From Chitinophagaceae bacterium (GTDB taxonomy: Bacteria; Bacteroidota; Bacteroidia; Chitinophagales; Chitinophagaceae): 64,000 nucleotides of DNA. Positions 1-8,940 of the stretch are shown piece by piece (the first letter of the stretch is position 1; each line of letters starts with the position of its first letter). Position numbers and translations under genes: made by a program. The notes under the pieces were generated by a model. The model searched no databases. It had not been told where the DNA came from and saw only the letters and a list, made by a program, of their open reading frames with translations. The DNA lies in the NCBI GenBank assembly GCA_019752045.1, contig JAIEMP010000015.1, forward strand, positions 100,608 to 164,607, in the 5' to 3' direction.

Positions 1-109
1 AGTTTGATGTAACAAAGAAAAAATTCAGAAACATCAAAACACAACTGCTTTATTTTATTGAAAAGACAACGGGCAAACGGTTATTCGATTACAGAAATTA
101 TAAACAGAT

Positions 110-1009
110 TTAGGCTAAGCCCAGCACCCGTTTTACGCCATCTTCCAACTTAACAGGAACATAGCCCAACTCTTTTACTGCTTTTGTAATGATGAACCCG
201 GTCTTAGCCGGTCGTTTGGCCGGCTCTTTAAATGTTTCTGCTGTCACCTGTTCTATCAACGAATCATCGGCCTTTAAAACATTTGCCACAAGCAATGCCA
301 GTTGATAAGGTGTGCACATTTCTTTACCTGAAATATGATAAATACCCTTTGCATGTTTCAACAGCACCAGAATAATTCCTTTGGCAAGATCTTCAACATA
401 AGTAGGTGTTCTGAACTGATCATTCACCACTTTTATTTTTTCACCTGCTGTTAATTTATCTTTCACCCATTGAATAAAATTAGGACGGCCGCCCGGCACT
501 TTACCACCATACACTAAAACCGTTCGTACAATGGCCCAATGCAATCCGCTCATCTCAACAATTTCTTCGCCCAGTAATTTACTTTCACCATAATCATTCA
601 CAGGGTTGGGTGCAGCATGTTCATCATAAGGCCCATCAGTTCCATCAAACACAAAATCTGTACTGAGATAAATGAAATAAGATTTGGTTTTTTGTGCGGC
701 TTTAATCAATGTTCGTGTAGCACCAACATTTGTTTTCCAGCAATTGGTTTTATCTGTTGCACATTCGTTGGGTTGGGTTATTGCTGCAGCATGAATGATG
801 ATGTGCGGAGAAAGTTTTTCAACCAGTGATTGTGAGCGTTTAAAATCAGTAATATCAAGCTCATGATATGTAACACCGTTACCTTGTCCGTATGGTAAAC
901 GGCTGGGGCCTTTGCCGGTTGCATGAATAACGAACTTCCCTTCTTCCACCAACTGGCGGATAAGATGTTGTCCTAATAATCCATTTGCACCTGTCACAAA
1001 TACTTTCAT
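110..1009 (-). CDS. SDR-family sugar-nucleotide reductase, RmlD-like
   Basis: 299 aa. It is a short-chain dehydrogenase/reductase of the RmlD (dTDP-4-dehydrorhamnose reductase) type. The N-terminal Rossmann motif TGANGLLG lies at residues 6-13, a STDFVFDG strand at 116-123, and the catalytic YxxxK pair at Y140 and K144 (YGESK). These enzymes reduce a keto-sugar nucleotide with NAD(P)H in the cytoplasm. No rml neighbours are present, so the substrate cannot be assigned. The ATG at 1009 directly precedes the Rossmann strand and gives the usual family length. Confidence 0.85.
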   Translation of the reverse strand: MKVFVTGANGLLGQHLIRQLVEEGKFVIHATGKGPSRLPYGQGNGVTYHELDITDFKRSQSLVEKLSPHIIIHAAAITQPNECATDKTNCWKTNVGATRTLIKAAQKTKSYFIYLSTDFVFDGTDGPYDEHAAPNPVNDYGESKLLGEEIVEMSGLHWAIVRTVLVYGGKVPGGRPNFIQWVKDKLTAGEKIKVVNDQFRTPTYVEDLAKGIILVLLKHAKGIYHISGKEMCTPYQLALLVANVLKADDSLIEQVTAETFKEPAKRPAKTGFIITKAVKELGYVPVKLEDGVKRVLGLA

Positions 1010-1107
1010 AAGTTGAATATAAAACTTTCAACAGCAGAAATGAAATAAACTATACAGCACCCTTTTAGGTTGCTGTATGAAAATAAAAACAGACGTTTAC
1101 TTTTTAA

Positions 1108-3207
1108 TTATTTCAATTCCATTCCCATATTATACATCACAAAACTCCAGATGTCTGCAGCCTCTTCAATTTGTTTGCTGGTGGGCTTTCCGGCACCATG
1201 TCCGGCTTTAGTTTCAATCCTGATCAGCACAGGATTGTTACCCTTGTGTGCTTCCTGTAATCTTGCAGCAAATTTAAATGAGTGAGCAGGCACTACCCTA
1301 TCATCGTGATCGGCAGTTGTAACCAATGTTGCCGGATAAGCAGTACCATCTTTTAAATTATGCAACGGCGAATATTGAATGAGATATTTAAACTGATCTG
1401 CATTATCGCTTCGGCCATACTCAACTGCCCAAGCCCAGCCGATGGTGAATAAATGATAACGCAGCATATCCATTACTCCAACTGCCGGTAAAGCCACCTT
1501 AAATAAATCAGGCCGCTGTGTCATACAGGCACCTACAAGCAGGCCACCATTTGATCCGCCACGAATGGCGATCTTATTTTTGTTTGTATAATTATTTGCA
1601 ATTAAATATTCTGCAGCTCCAATAAAATCGTCAAACACATGTTGTTTGTTTTCGAGCATGCCTGCTTTATGCCAGGCTTCGCCATATTCATTACCGCCAC
1701 GCAGATTTACTACGGCATAAATTCCACCCTGCTCCATCCAGAATGCATTGCTGATGCTGAAGCCGGGGGTTTGTGGAATATTAAATCCACCATAACCATA
1801 CAACAGCACAGGATTATTACCATCCAGCTTCATTCCTTTTTTAGCCGTTAAAAACATGGGTACTTTTGTGCCGTCCTTACTGGTAAAAAACACCTGTTTG
1901 GTTTCGTACTCTTCGTTTTTAAATTTTGTTTCTGTTTTACGAAACAATACAGAACTGCCTGTTGCAATATTATATCGGTAAATTGTTGCAGGAGAATTAT
2001 AAGAACTGTAGGTGTAGAAAAATTCTTTGTCTTCTTTCTTGCCGCCAAAACCACCTGCTGATCCAATACCGGGCAATTTTATTTCCCGTACAAGTTTTCC
2101 GTCCATTGTATATTGAAACACTTTGGTAGAAGCATCTTTCAGATAAGAGCAGAATAAATAGCCACCGCCTGTGTTTACATTTTGCAAAACTTCCTGCCGC
2201 TCAGGAATTACAACCTGCTGCACTTTTGGATTTTTCGGGTCAATTAAAATCACTTTGTAATTGGGTGCACCATCATTGGTGAGTAATAATAATTTATCAG
2301 CAACATTTTCAATTACTGAAGGTTCTGTTTTAAAACCCGGAACCAGTAATGAAAATTCTTTTTGCTGCTGCAGCAAATCCTTCACCCAAACTTCATTACC
2401 GCTGGTGCCTTCACTGGTGCTGAGGATGAGGAAACGGTTATCTTCTGTAAGCCCCGCACCAACATTACGTAAAGGATGGGCCTTATCTTCAAACACCAGT
2501 TCATCCTGCTCCTGTGCTGTACCCATTTTATGATAATACACTGCATGAAACTGATTTTGTTTACTGAGTTTATTTTTATCGTCGGGTGCAGGATAACGGC
2601 TGTAATAAAATCCCTCATCTCCTTTCCATGAAACACCGCTAAACTTGACCCACTGAATTTTATCCGTCAAGAGTTTTTTTGTTGCAACATCCATAACAGA
2701 TATCTCCTGCCAGTCGCTGCCGCTTTGTGCTACTAAATACGCAAAGTACCTGCTGCTTTTAGAAAAGGAAATTCCACCCAGTGCAGCAGTACCATCTCCA
2801 GATAATTTATTGGGATCAAGAAATACTTCGGCCTCACCTGTTAAACCCATTTGCCGGTAAAGAATACTTTGATTTTGCAAGCCATCATTTTTACTGAAAT
2901 AATACCAGTTCCCTTCTTTTGATGGAGAACCGATGCGGGGATAATTCCACATTTCGCTCAGCCGTTCTTTTACCTTGTTACGAAATGGAATGGACTGGAG
3001 ATAATTAAAAGTGACTTTATTTTGCTCTATCACCCATGCTTTTGTTTCATTACTGTTATCATCTTCAAGCCAGCGAAAGGGATCTGCCACTTCAACACCA
3101 TGATAATTTTCTTTTACATCGCTCTTTTTTGTTACAGGGTATTGCAATTGTGCAGTTAGTTCTGCTATCAACATCATATTTACAGCAATTAAGAAATAAC
3201 TTTTCAT
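1108..3207 (-). CDS. Prolyl oligopeptidase family serine peptidase (S9A), exported
   Basis: 699 aa, the usual length for bacterial prolyl oligopeptidase. An N-terminal hydrophobic stretch ending near LTAQ looks like a signal peptide, so the enzyme is probably periplasmic. The first part, starting with YPVTKKSDVKENYHG and DPFRWLED, leads into the seven-bladed propeller. The C-terminal alpha/beta-hydrolase carries the nucleophile motif GGSNGGLL, the acid in DHDDRVVP and the histidine in AGHGAGKP. It cleaves short peptides after proline. It is transcribed away from pfkA and no operon partner is evident. Confidence 0.93.
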   Translation of the reverse strand: MKSYFLIAVNMMLIAELTAQLQYPVTKKSDVKENYHGVEVADPFRWLEDDNSNETKAWVIEQNKVTFNYLQSIPFRNKVKERLSEMWNYPRIGSPSKEGNWYYFSKNDGLQNQSILYRQMGLTGEAEVFLDPNKLSGDGTAALGGISFSKSSRYFAYLVAQSGSDWQEISVMDVATKKLLTDKIQWVKFSGVSWKGDEGFYYSRYPAPDDKNKLSKQNQFHAVYYHKMGTAQEQDELVFEDKAHPLRNVGAGLTEDNRFLILSTSEGTSGNEVWVKDLLQQQKEFSLLVPGFKTEPSVIENVADKLLLLTNDGAPNYKVILIDPKNPKVQQVVIPERQEVLQNVNTGGGYLFCSYLKDASTKVFQYTMDGKLVREIKLPGIGSAGGFGGKKEDKEFFYTYSSYNSPATIYRYNIATGSSVLFRKTETKFKNEEYETKQVFFTSKDGTKVPMFLTAKKGMKLDGNNPVLLYGYGGFNIPQTPGFSISNAFWMEQGGIYAVVNLRGGNEYGEAWHKAGMLENKQHVFDDFIGAAEYLIANNYTNKNKIAIRGGSNGGLLVGACMTQRPDLFKVALPAVGVMDMLRYHLFTIGWAWAVEYGRSDNADQFKYLIQYSPLHNLKDGTAYPATLVTTADHDDRVVPAHSFKFAARLQEAHKGNNPVLIRIETKAGHGAGKPTSKQIEEAADIWSFVMYNMGMELK

Positions 3208-3281
3208 AAAAATAATTTGCGCTTAAGTTACTGCAAACGATTGAAAGAACAGTACGAACAATTGTTATCATCGCATTTCCT

Positions 3282-3289
3282 TATTTTTG
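3282..3289 (+). promoter_or_regulatory. Candidate Bacteroidota -7 box upstream of pfkA
   Basis: TATTTTTG fits the Bacteroidota TAnnTTTG -7 consensus, 80 bp before the pfkA ATG. A possible TTG -33 element lies at 3262-3264, but the spacing of 17 is short. Weak pattern evidence only. Confidence 0.25.
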
Positions 3290-3369
3290 GCCCTCGATAA
3301 AAGCAGCTGTGTGCAACTGAAACAGGATTGATTGCGGCTGCAGTCATCATTTACTAACTGAGTTTGAAC

Positions 3370-4353
3370 ATGAGCAGTAAAGTTTCAAAGATTGGAGTAC
3401 TTACATCAGGCGGTGATTCACCTGGAATGAATGCAGCTATCAGAGCCGTGGTTCGTACCAGCCTGTATCATAATCTGGAGGTGTTTGGAATTATGCGTGG
3501 CTATCAGGGCATGGTAGATGATGATATTGTTCCCATGCACAGCCGGAGTGTTGCCAACATTATACAACGGGGCGGCACCATTCTTAAAACCGCCCGTTGC
3601 AAAGATTTTTTTGAACCGGAAGGCCGTAAGAAAGCATACAATAATCTCAAAAAACATGGTATTGACGGGCTGGTGATTATTGGTGGCGATGGCAGCTTCA
3701 GAGGTGCACAAAAATTTTCGAACGAATTTGATATTCCCTGTATTGGTTTACCGGGCACTATTGATAAAGATATTGCCGGCAGCGATTTTACCATTGGTTT
3801 TGATACAGCCGTTAACACAGCTGTTGAAGCGATTGATAAAATTCGTGATACTGCCGATGCCCATGACCGCCTGTTTATTATTGAAGTGATGGGCCGTGAT
3901 GCAGGATATATTGCATTGCACAGCGGTATAGCAACAGGTGCCGAGCATATTCTGATTCCTGAAACAAAAACAGATCTGGAAGCGGTAGTAGATTCGCTGG
4001 AAGAAAAAGAACGCCGCAAAAAACTGGTGAACATGATTGTGGTAGCAGAAGGTGATGAAACCGGTGGTGGTAATGAAGTAGCTGCCATCATCAAAAAAAG
4101 AATGCCGCATCTGGATACGAGAGTATGTATTCTTGGTCATATTCAACGGGGCGGCTCCCCTTCCTGTCTGGATCGTGTAATAGCCAGCCGTTTGGGTTAT
4201 GCAGCCGTGGATGCATTAATGGAAGGAAGACATAACACCATGATCGGCATCATGAACAACAAACTTCATTTTACTCCATTAGACAAAGCTGTAAAAGCAA
4301 AGCAACGGGTGAACGATGAATGGATGAAGATTGTAAAGATTCTTGCGAGTTAG
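3370..4353 (+). CDS. pfkA: ATP-dependent 6-phosphofructokinase
   Basis: 327 aa from the ATG at 3370; an in-frame TTG six bases earlier is less likely. It phosphorylates fructose 6-phosphate to fructose 1,6-bisphosphate in glycolysis. Visible motifs are TSGGDSPGMNAAIR near the N-terminus, the ATP-site GGDGSFRG and the catalytic GTIDKDIAGSD. The GGDGS signature points to an ATP-dependent rather than PPi-dependent enzyme. Pyruvate kinase lies about 0.5 kb downstream on the same strand, so two control points of glycolysis are adjacent, separated only by a four-helix-bundle gene. Confidence 0.97.
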   Translation: MSSKVSKIGVLTSGGDSPGMNAAIRAVVRTSLYHNLEVFGIMRGYQGMVDDDIVPMHSRSVANIIQRGGTILKTARCKDFFEPEGRKKAYNNLKKHGIDGLVIIGGDGSFRGAQKFSNEFDIPCIGLPGTIDKDIAGSDFTIGFDTAVNTAVEAIDKIRDTADAHDRLFIIEVMGRDAGYIALHSGIATGAEHILIPETKTDLEAVVDSLEEKERRKKLVNMIVVAEGDETGGGNEVAAIIKKRMPHLDTRVCILGHIQRGGSPSCLDRVIASRLGYAAVDALMEGRHNTMIGIMNNKLHFTPLDKAVKAKQRVNDEWMKIVKILAS

Positions 4354-4394
4354 AGATTTGAATATTTGGGATTTGAACATTTCAAAATTCCTTT

Positions 4395-4814
4395 ATGGCA
4401 ACTTTTAAACAATTTGAAGAACTTCCTGTTTGGAAAGATGCAAGATTACTTGCTAAAAAAATAAAGTCTGCTACACAGAAAGATCTGTTTCAAAAGGATT
4501 ACAAATTTGTTTCTCAGATTACAGCTGCTGCAGGATCTGTAATGGACAATATCGCTGAAGGCTTTGAAAGAGGAAGTCAATTTGAATTTGTAAATCACCT
4601 AAGCTACGCAAAAGGGTCTGCAGGCGAAGTAAGATCTCAGCTATACAGAGCATTTGATTTTGATTATATAACAGAAACAGAAAAAAACCAGTTAGTGACT
4701 GCCTATGAAACACTCTCATCGCACATAGCAAATTTTATGTCGTATCTAAATCAATCAGAAATTAAAGGAAAAAAGTTTGAGGGTAGAGCTAATCAATCTT
4801 CAAATAATAAATAA
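4395..4814 (+). CDS. Four-helix bundle protein (23S rRNA intervening-sequence protein family)
   Basis: 139 aa, strongly helical. It resembles the family first described from 23S rRNA intervening sequences (PF05635, TIGR02436). Typical signatures are FEELPVWKDARLLAKKI at the start, DNIAEGFERGSQFEF in the middle and FxxxLSYAKGSAGEVRSQL after it. Members are common as single genes across Bacteroidota; the biochemical role is unknown and many are not near rRNA. Here it sits between pfkA and pyk with short spacers, which looks like a later insertion into a glycolytic pair. Confidence 0.85.
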   Translation: MATFKQFEELPVWKDARLLAKKIKSATQKDLFQKDYKFVSQITAAAGSVMDNIAEGFERGSQFEFVNHLSYAKGSAGEVRSQLYRAFDFDYITETEKNQLVTAYETLSSHIANFMSYLNQSEIKGKKFEGRANQSSNNK

Positions 4815-4836
4815 CTAATCTTCAAATTCTCTTCAC

Positions 4837-6330
4837 ATGTCAAAAAACGTTTCCAAATACTTACATACCGAAATGGATAAAGCTGCCGGTGTAAGACATA
4901 TGAGTCACCGCACTAAGATTGTAGCTACAGTTGGGCCTGCCTGTGATACCTACGACAAGCTGCTTCAACTTGTAAAATCAGGTGTAAATGTATTTCGCTT
5001 AAACTTTTCACATGGCGGCCATGAAGATAAAGCGCAGATCATCGAACATATCCGGAACATCAATAAAAACGAACCATATAACATTGCAATCCTTGGCGAT
5101 CTGCAGGGGCCAAAACTCCGTGTAGGTGAAATGGAAGGTGGTGGTATTGATGTGGCTGAAGGAGATATTCTAACCTTCACCAATGAAAAATTGGTGGGAA
5201 CAAAAGAACGCATTTATGTTTCCTATCCCGATCTGCACAAAGATGTAAAACCGGGCAATATTATTTTAATTGACGATGGTAAACTGGAAGTAAAAGTTGT
5301 GGGCATTACCCGTGAAAAAGATGTGCAGGTGCAGGTTACATTAGGCGGTAAATTATCATCAAAAAAAGGAATCAACTTACCCGATACAAAAATTTCTTTA
5401 CCAGCTTTAACTGATAAAGACCTGGCTGATCTTGAATTTATTATTGATCAGGAGCTGGATTGGGTGGCACTTTCATTTGTTCGTAATGTAAAAGACATCA
5501 TCATTCTGCGCAACAAATTAGATGAGCGGAAAAGCAAGAGTAAGATCATTGCAAAAATTGAAAAGCCCGAAGCGGTTGCCAATATCCGTGACATCATCAT
5601 CGAAAGCGATGGTATCATGATTGCACGTGGTGATCTTGGTGTTGAACTTCCTGTAGAACAGGTTCCGTTGATTCAAAAAGACATCATTAAGAAATGTATC
5701 CATCGTGCAAAGCCCGTGATTGTGGCAACGCAAATGATGGAAAGTATGATAGACAGAGTAAAGCCCAACAGAAGTGAAATTACAGACGTTGCCAATGCTG
5801 TACTGGAAGGTGCCGATGCAGTGATGCTGAGTGGTGAAACAGCTACCGGTAACCACCCTTCACTGGTTGTAGAAACCATGTGCAAGATCATTGAAGAAGT
5901 TGAAACCAGTTCTTATTACCGATACGATCGTGAAGAAGATCTGAAACCTCAACCCCACTCTCCTTCTTTCTTGAGTGATGCCATTTGTTACAACGCCTGC
6001 GAGATTGCAAAAGATGTACATGCAGCTGCATTAATAGGAATGACGCAAAGCGGTTACACGGGTTTTATGCTCAGCAGCTTCAGACCAAAAGCTCCGCTCT
6101 TTATTTTTACAAAAGAACGCACATTGGTGAATCAACTTAGTTTAAGCTGGGGTGTACGTGCCTTTTACTATTCAGAAGAGATAAGTGTTGATGGCATCAT
6201 TAACGACCAGATCAATATCTTAAAAGAACGTGGTTTTGTAAAAACAGGCGAAATTGTTGTAAACACAGGCAGCACACCCGTACACCTGCACTTACCTACC
6301 AACCTGATTAAAATTACAGTTGTTGATTAA
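4837..6330 (+). CDS. pyk: Pyruvate kinase
   Basis: 497 aa. It converts phosphoenolpyruvate and ADP to pyruvate and ATP. The barrel starts with RTKIVATVGPA and NVFRLNFSHG. The active-site signature is IIAKIEKPEAV followed by GIMIARGDLGVE, and then comes TQMMESM. The C-terminal domain includes NTGSTPVHLH near the end. An ATG at 4900 (MSHRTK) would remove a 21-residue N-terminal extension; I keep the upstream ATG because the frame is open and closely spaced to the preceding gene, but the start is not certain. A strong intrinsic terminator follows. Confidence 0.96.
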   Translation: MSKNVSKYLHTEMDKAAGVRHMSHRTKIVATVGPACDTYDKLLQLVKSGVNVFRLNFSHGGHEDKAQIIEHIRNINKNEPYNIAILGDLQGPKLRVGEMEGGGIDVAEGDILTFTNEKLVGTKERIYVSYPDLHKDVKPGNIILIDDGKLEVKVVGITREKDVQVQVTLGGKLSSKKGINLPDTKISLPALTDKDLADLEFIIDQELDWVALSFVRNVKDIIILRNKLDERKSKSKIIAKIEKPEAVANIRDIIIESDGIMIARGDLGVELPVEQVPLIQKDIIKKCIHRAKPVIVATQMMESMIDRVKPNRSEITDVANAVLEGADAVMLSGETATGNHPSLVVETMCKIIEEVETSSYYRYDREEDLKPQPHSPSFLSDAICYNACEIAKDVHAAALIGMTQSGYTGFMLSSFRPKAPLFIFTKERTLVNQLSLSWGVRAFYYSEEISVDGIINDQINILKERGFVKTGEIVVNTGSTPVHLHLPTNLIKITVVD

Positions 6331-6352
6331 CGACAATCTGCATTAAGTAAAT

Positions 6353-6378
6353 AACGCCCCGAATTTCGGGGCGTTTTT
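6353..6378 (+). terminator. Intrinsic terminator after pyk
   Basis: Perfect 7-bp GC stem, CGCCCCG (6355-6361) with CGGGGCG (6367-6373), followed by a T run. It separates pyk from the pxp operon and shows that the pxpB start must lie downstream of it. Confidence 0.9.
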
Positions 6379-6400
6379 GTTTGCTGATTTTGTATTTTCA

Positions 6401-7126
6401 ATGCTCATGCAGCACATTCAATACACATCACTGAGTGAAACAGCTGTGTTGCTTTCATTTGGCAATACAATAAGCGAACAGCTGCATCAACAGGTGATGC
6501 AGATAAAAAATATTCTGGAACAGGATCCTTTTAAAGGATTTGTTGAAACGGTGCCTGCGTACAATTCACTGGCTGTATATTACAATCCGGCAGAAGTTGT
6601 TCAGCAACAGGGAACCATTGCGGCTGCTGTCATTTATCAACTGAAAAAAACAGTTGATGCTGCAGAGTTGACCATAAACAATACGACCGCTTCTCCTGTA
6701 ATAAACATTCCAGTATGTTATGATGAAGAATATGGCATTGATTTGCAGGAATTATCTGTACAATTAAATCTTTCAGTTGATGAAATCATTCAACTGCATA
6801 CTAAACCTGTTTATACCATTTACATGATTGGTTTTACACCCGGCTTTCCGTACATGGGAACAGTGGATGAAAAATTAGCGACCAAACGAAAAGCCCAGCC
6901 AAGAGTGCAGGTGCCTGCAGGTTCGGTTGCCATTGCAGGTAATCAAACAGGCATCTATCCTTTAGCAACACCGGGCGGCTGGAATATTATTGGCCGATCA
7001 GCCATCAATGTATTTGATCAGCAAAAAGAAAATCCATTCCTGCTGAAAGCAGGTGATCAGGTTCAATTTAGATCAGTAACAAAAAAAGAATTTGCAATAC
7101 TTGTTGCTAAACAATTAACCAAATGA
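6401..7126 (+). CDS. pxpB: 5-oxoprolinase subunit PxpB (KipI family)
   Basis: About 241 aa from the ATG at 6401 (a second ATG lies at 6407); the open frame begins inside the pyk terminator, so earlier starts are rejected. PxpB, with PxpC and PxpA, forms the ATP-dependent prokaryotic 5-oxoprolinase that opens 5-oxo-L-proline to glutamate. The KipI/allophanate-hydrolase-like signature GFTPGFPYMG and the downstream TPGGWNIIGR are present. The stop overlaps the pxpC start (ATGA), indicating translational coupling. Confidence 0.92.
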   Translation: MLMQHIQYTSLSETAVLLSFGNTISEQLHQQVMQIKNILEQDPFKGFVETVPAYNSLAVYYNPAEVVQQQGTIAAAVIYQLKKTVDAAELTINNTTASPVINIPVCYDEEYGIDLQELSVQLNLSVDEIIQLHTKPVYTIYMIGFTPGFPYMGTVDEKLATKRKAQPRVQVPAGSVAIAGNQTGIYPLATPGGWNIIGRSAINVFDQQKENPFLLKAGDQVQFRSVTKKEFAILVAKQLTK

Positions 7127-8109
7127 CAGGATCAGTGATTCATATTGAACAATGCGGATTCTTAACCACACTTCAGGATGCAGGCAGGCAGGGCTTTCAG
7201 CAATTTGGTGTGAGCAAAGGCGGAGCAATGGATACACAATCAGCAGTACTGGCAAACATACTCATTGGCAATGATGCAACAGAAGCTGTGTTAGAAATCA
7301 CACAATCGCCACATCGTTTTCATTTTCTACAAGACAGCGTTGTTGCATTTACAGGTGGGGGTTTGCAACCGCAATTTAATGCTCAACCCGTTAAATTAAA
7401 TCAGCCAGTATTCATTCCGGCCAATTCTGTTATTGAGTTGAAACAACAATTGCCCGGTTTTCGTTTGTACATGGCCGTTGCAGGTGGATATAAAAGCGAT
7501 TCATTTCTCAACAGTCATTCCACTTCCCTGCTTGTTAAAGCCGGAGGTCATCATGGAAGATCATTAAAGAAAGGAGACCTGTTGCTCATGAAAGAATCTT
7601 TAACTGATGTACAGAAAAATTTGTTGACAGTATTGCAATCGGGGGCAATTGTTCAATTGAATTACAACATCCCAACCTTTGATACAAATATCATCAGAAT
7701 CATAAAAGGCATTGAATGGAATGCACTGAAGGATGCATCACAAACTGCATTTACTACAAATCAGTTTACAGTGAGTGCACAAAGCAACCGGATGGGTTAT
7801 CGTTTAAGTGGAACAACATTACAAACAGAGCAGCCTTGCGAAATCATTTCATCTCCTGTAACACAGGGAACCATACAATTAACGCCCTCCGGCGAACTGA
7901 TTGCGTTAATGGCCGATGGACAAACCATTGGAGGCTATCCACGCATTGGGCAGGTATGTGCAGCAGACATTCCTGTGCTGGCACAAAAAAAGCCGGGTGA
8001 TGAAATTCATTTTCAACTGATCAGTTTACAGGAAGCAGAAGAATTATATTTGAAGAATGTGAACAAGCTAAATGAAGTGAAAGAATTGATATATCGAATT
8101 GCCAATTAA
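7123..8109 (+). CDS. pxpC: 5-oxoprolinase subunit PxpC (KipA family)
   Basis: 328 aa, biotin-dependent carboxyltransferase-like fold (KipA/UreA-C type). Diagnostic stretches are GFLTTLQDAGRQGFQ at residues about 13-27, VSKGGAMD just after, and SNRMGYRLSG near residue 220. It is the partner of PxpB. It overlaps pxpB by four bases, so both subunits are probably made in equal amounts. It is followed by a palindromic repeat rather than directly by pxpA. Confidence 0.92.
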   Translation: MTGSVIHIEQCGFLTTLQDAGRQGFQQFGVSKGGAMDTQSAVLANILIGNDATEAVLEITQSPHRFHFLQDSVVAFTGGGLQPQFNAQPVKLNQPVFIPANSVIELKQQLPGFRLYMAVAGGYKSDSFLNSHSTSLLVKAGGHHGRSLKKGDLLLMKESLTDVQKNLLTVLQSGAIVQLNYNIPTFDTNIIRIIKGIEWNALKDASQTAFTTNQFTVSAQSNRMGYRLSGTTLQTEQPCEIISSPVTQGTIQLTPSGELIALMADGQTIGGYPRIGQVCAADIPVLAQKKPGDEIHFQLISLQEAEELYLKNVNKLNEVKELIYRIAN

Positions 8110-8116
8110 AATATGG

Positions 8117-8186
8117 CACACAGAGACACAGAGAAGAAAGAGTAAAATAACTTGCATTTCCTCCGTGCACTCTGTGCCTCTGTGTG
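8117..8186. repeat. Intergenic palindrome (CTCTGTG-type)
   Basis: Inverted repeat with 17-bp arms at 8117-8133 and 8170-8186 that differ at one position; the arms are runs of CACAGAG/CTCTGTG. It lies between pxpC and pxpA without breaking either gene, and would form a long hairpin in the operon mRNA. Similar CTTTGTG-type palindromes occur at 51.1 kb. Confidence 0.75.
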
Positions 8187-8199
8187 ATAAATAAAAACC

Positions 8200-8940
8200 A
8201 TGAAACAAATTGATCTCAATTGTGATTTAGGTGAAGGCATAAACACTGATGAGCAGATTATTCCACTCATCAGTTCTGCAAATATTGCCTGTGGCTTTCA
8301 TGCAGGTGATGTTGATACCATGAACAGAATCATTGCAAAATGTTTGCAACATGGAGTTGCCATTGGTGCACATCCTTCCTGGCCTGATAAAGAAAATTTT
8401 GGCCGGAAAGAAATGCAACGATCAGCAGAAGAACTCTATGAACTTGTTATTGAGCAACTCAACATCCTTTCAACGCTTGCGAAAGAACAAGGAAGCAAAT
8501 TACATCATGTAAAACCGCATGGCGCATTATACAATCAATCAGCAAAAGATAAAACCATCGCTGCAACCATAGCAAATGCAGTGAAAGATTTTGACAGCAC
8601 TTTAATCTTATTTGGTTTAAGCGGAAGTTATTCGATTACAGAAGCAGAAAAGAATGGATTAAAAATCGCCAATGAAGTATTTGCTGACCGTACTTATCAG
8701 GATGATGGCAGCTTAACAGCCCGCTCTCAACCCAATGCCTTAATTGAAGATGAACAGAAAGCGGTAGCGCAGGCTTTGCAAATGATTACACAGCAAACGG
8801 TCACTTCCATTACAGGAAAACAAATTCCGCTCATTGCAGATACCATTTGTATTCATGGCGACGGCGCAAATGCAGTTGCGTTTGCAAAAGCTATTTCGGT
8901 TGCATTAAAACAAAACCACATTGACATCAAAACAAACTAA
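8200..8940 (+). CDS. pxpA: 5-oxoprolinase subunit PxpA (LamB/YcsF family)
   Basis: 246 aa, the usual length. The family signature is complete: DLNCDLGEG at residues 4-12, NIACGFHAGD at 29-38, GAHPSWPDKENFGRK and VKPHGALYN. It is the catalytic partner of PxpB/PxpC in ATP-dependent 5-oxoproline hydrolysis. The order pxpB-pxpC-pxpA-transporter recalls the Bacillus subtilis ycsFG-ycsI-kipIAR region, where an NRAMP-like gene is also adjacent. Its 3' end overlaps the next gene by 20 bp. Confidence 0.94.
   Translation: MKQIDLNCDLGEGINTDEQIIPLISSANIACGFHAGDVDTMNRIIAKCLQHGVAIGAHPSWPDKENFGRKEMQRSAEELYELVIEQLNILSTLAKEQGSKLHHVKPHGALYNQSAKDKTIAATIANAVKDFDSTLILFGLSGSYSITEAEKNGLKIANEVFADRTYQDDGSLTARSQPNALIEDEQKAVAQALQMITQQTVTSITGKQIPLIADTICIHGDGANAVAFAKAISVALKQNHIDIKTN

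Noticed and set aside
3504..4094. Long minus-strand frame opposite pfkA
   Set aside because: It is a codon-bias shadow of pfkA; low-complexity Ser-rich translation and no family resemblance.
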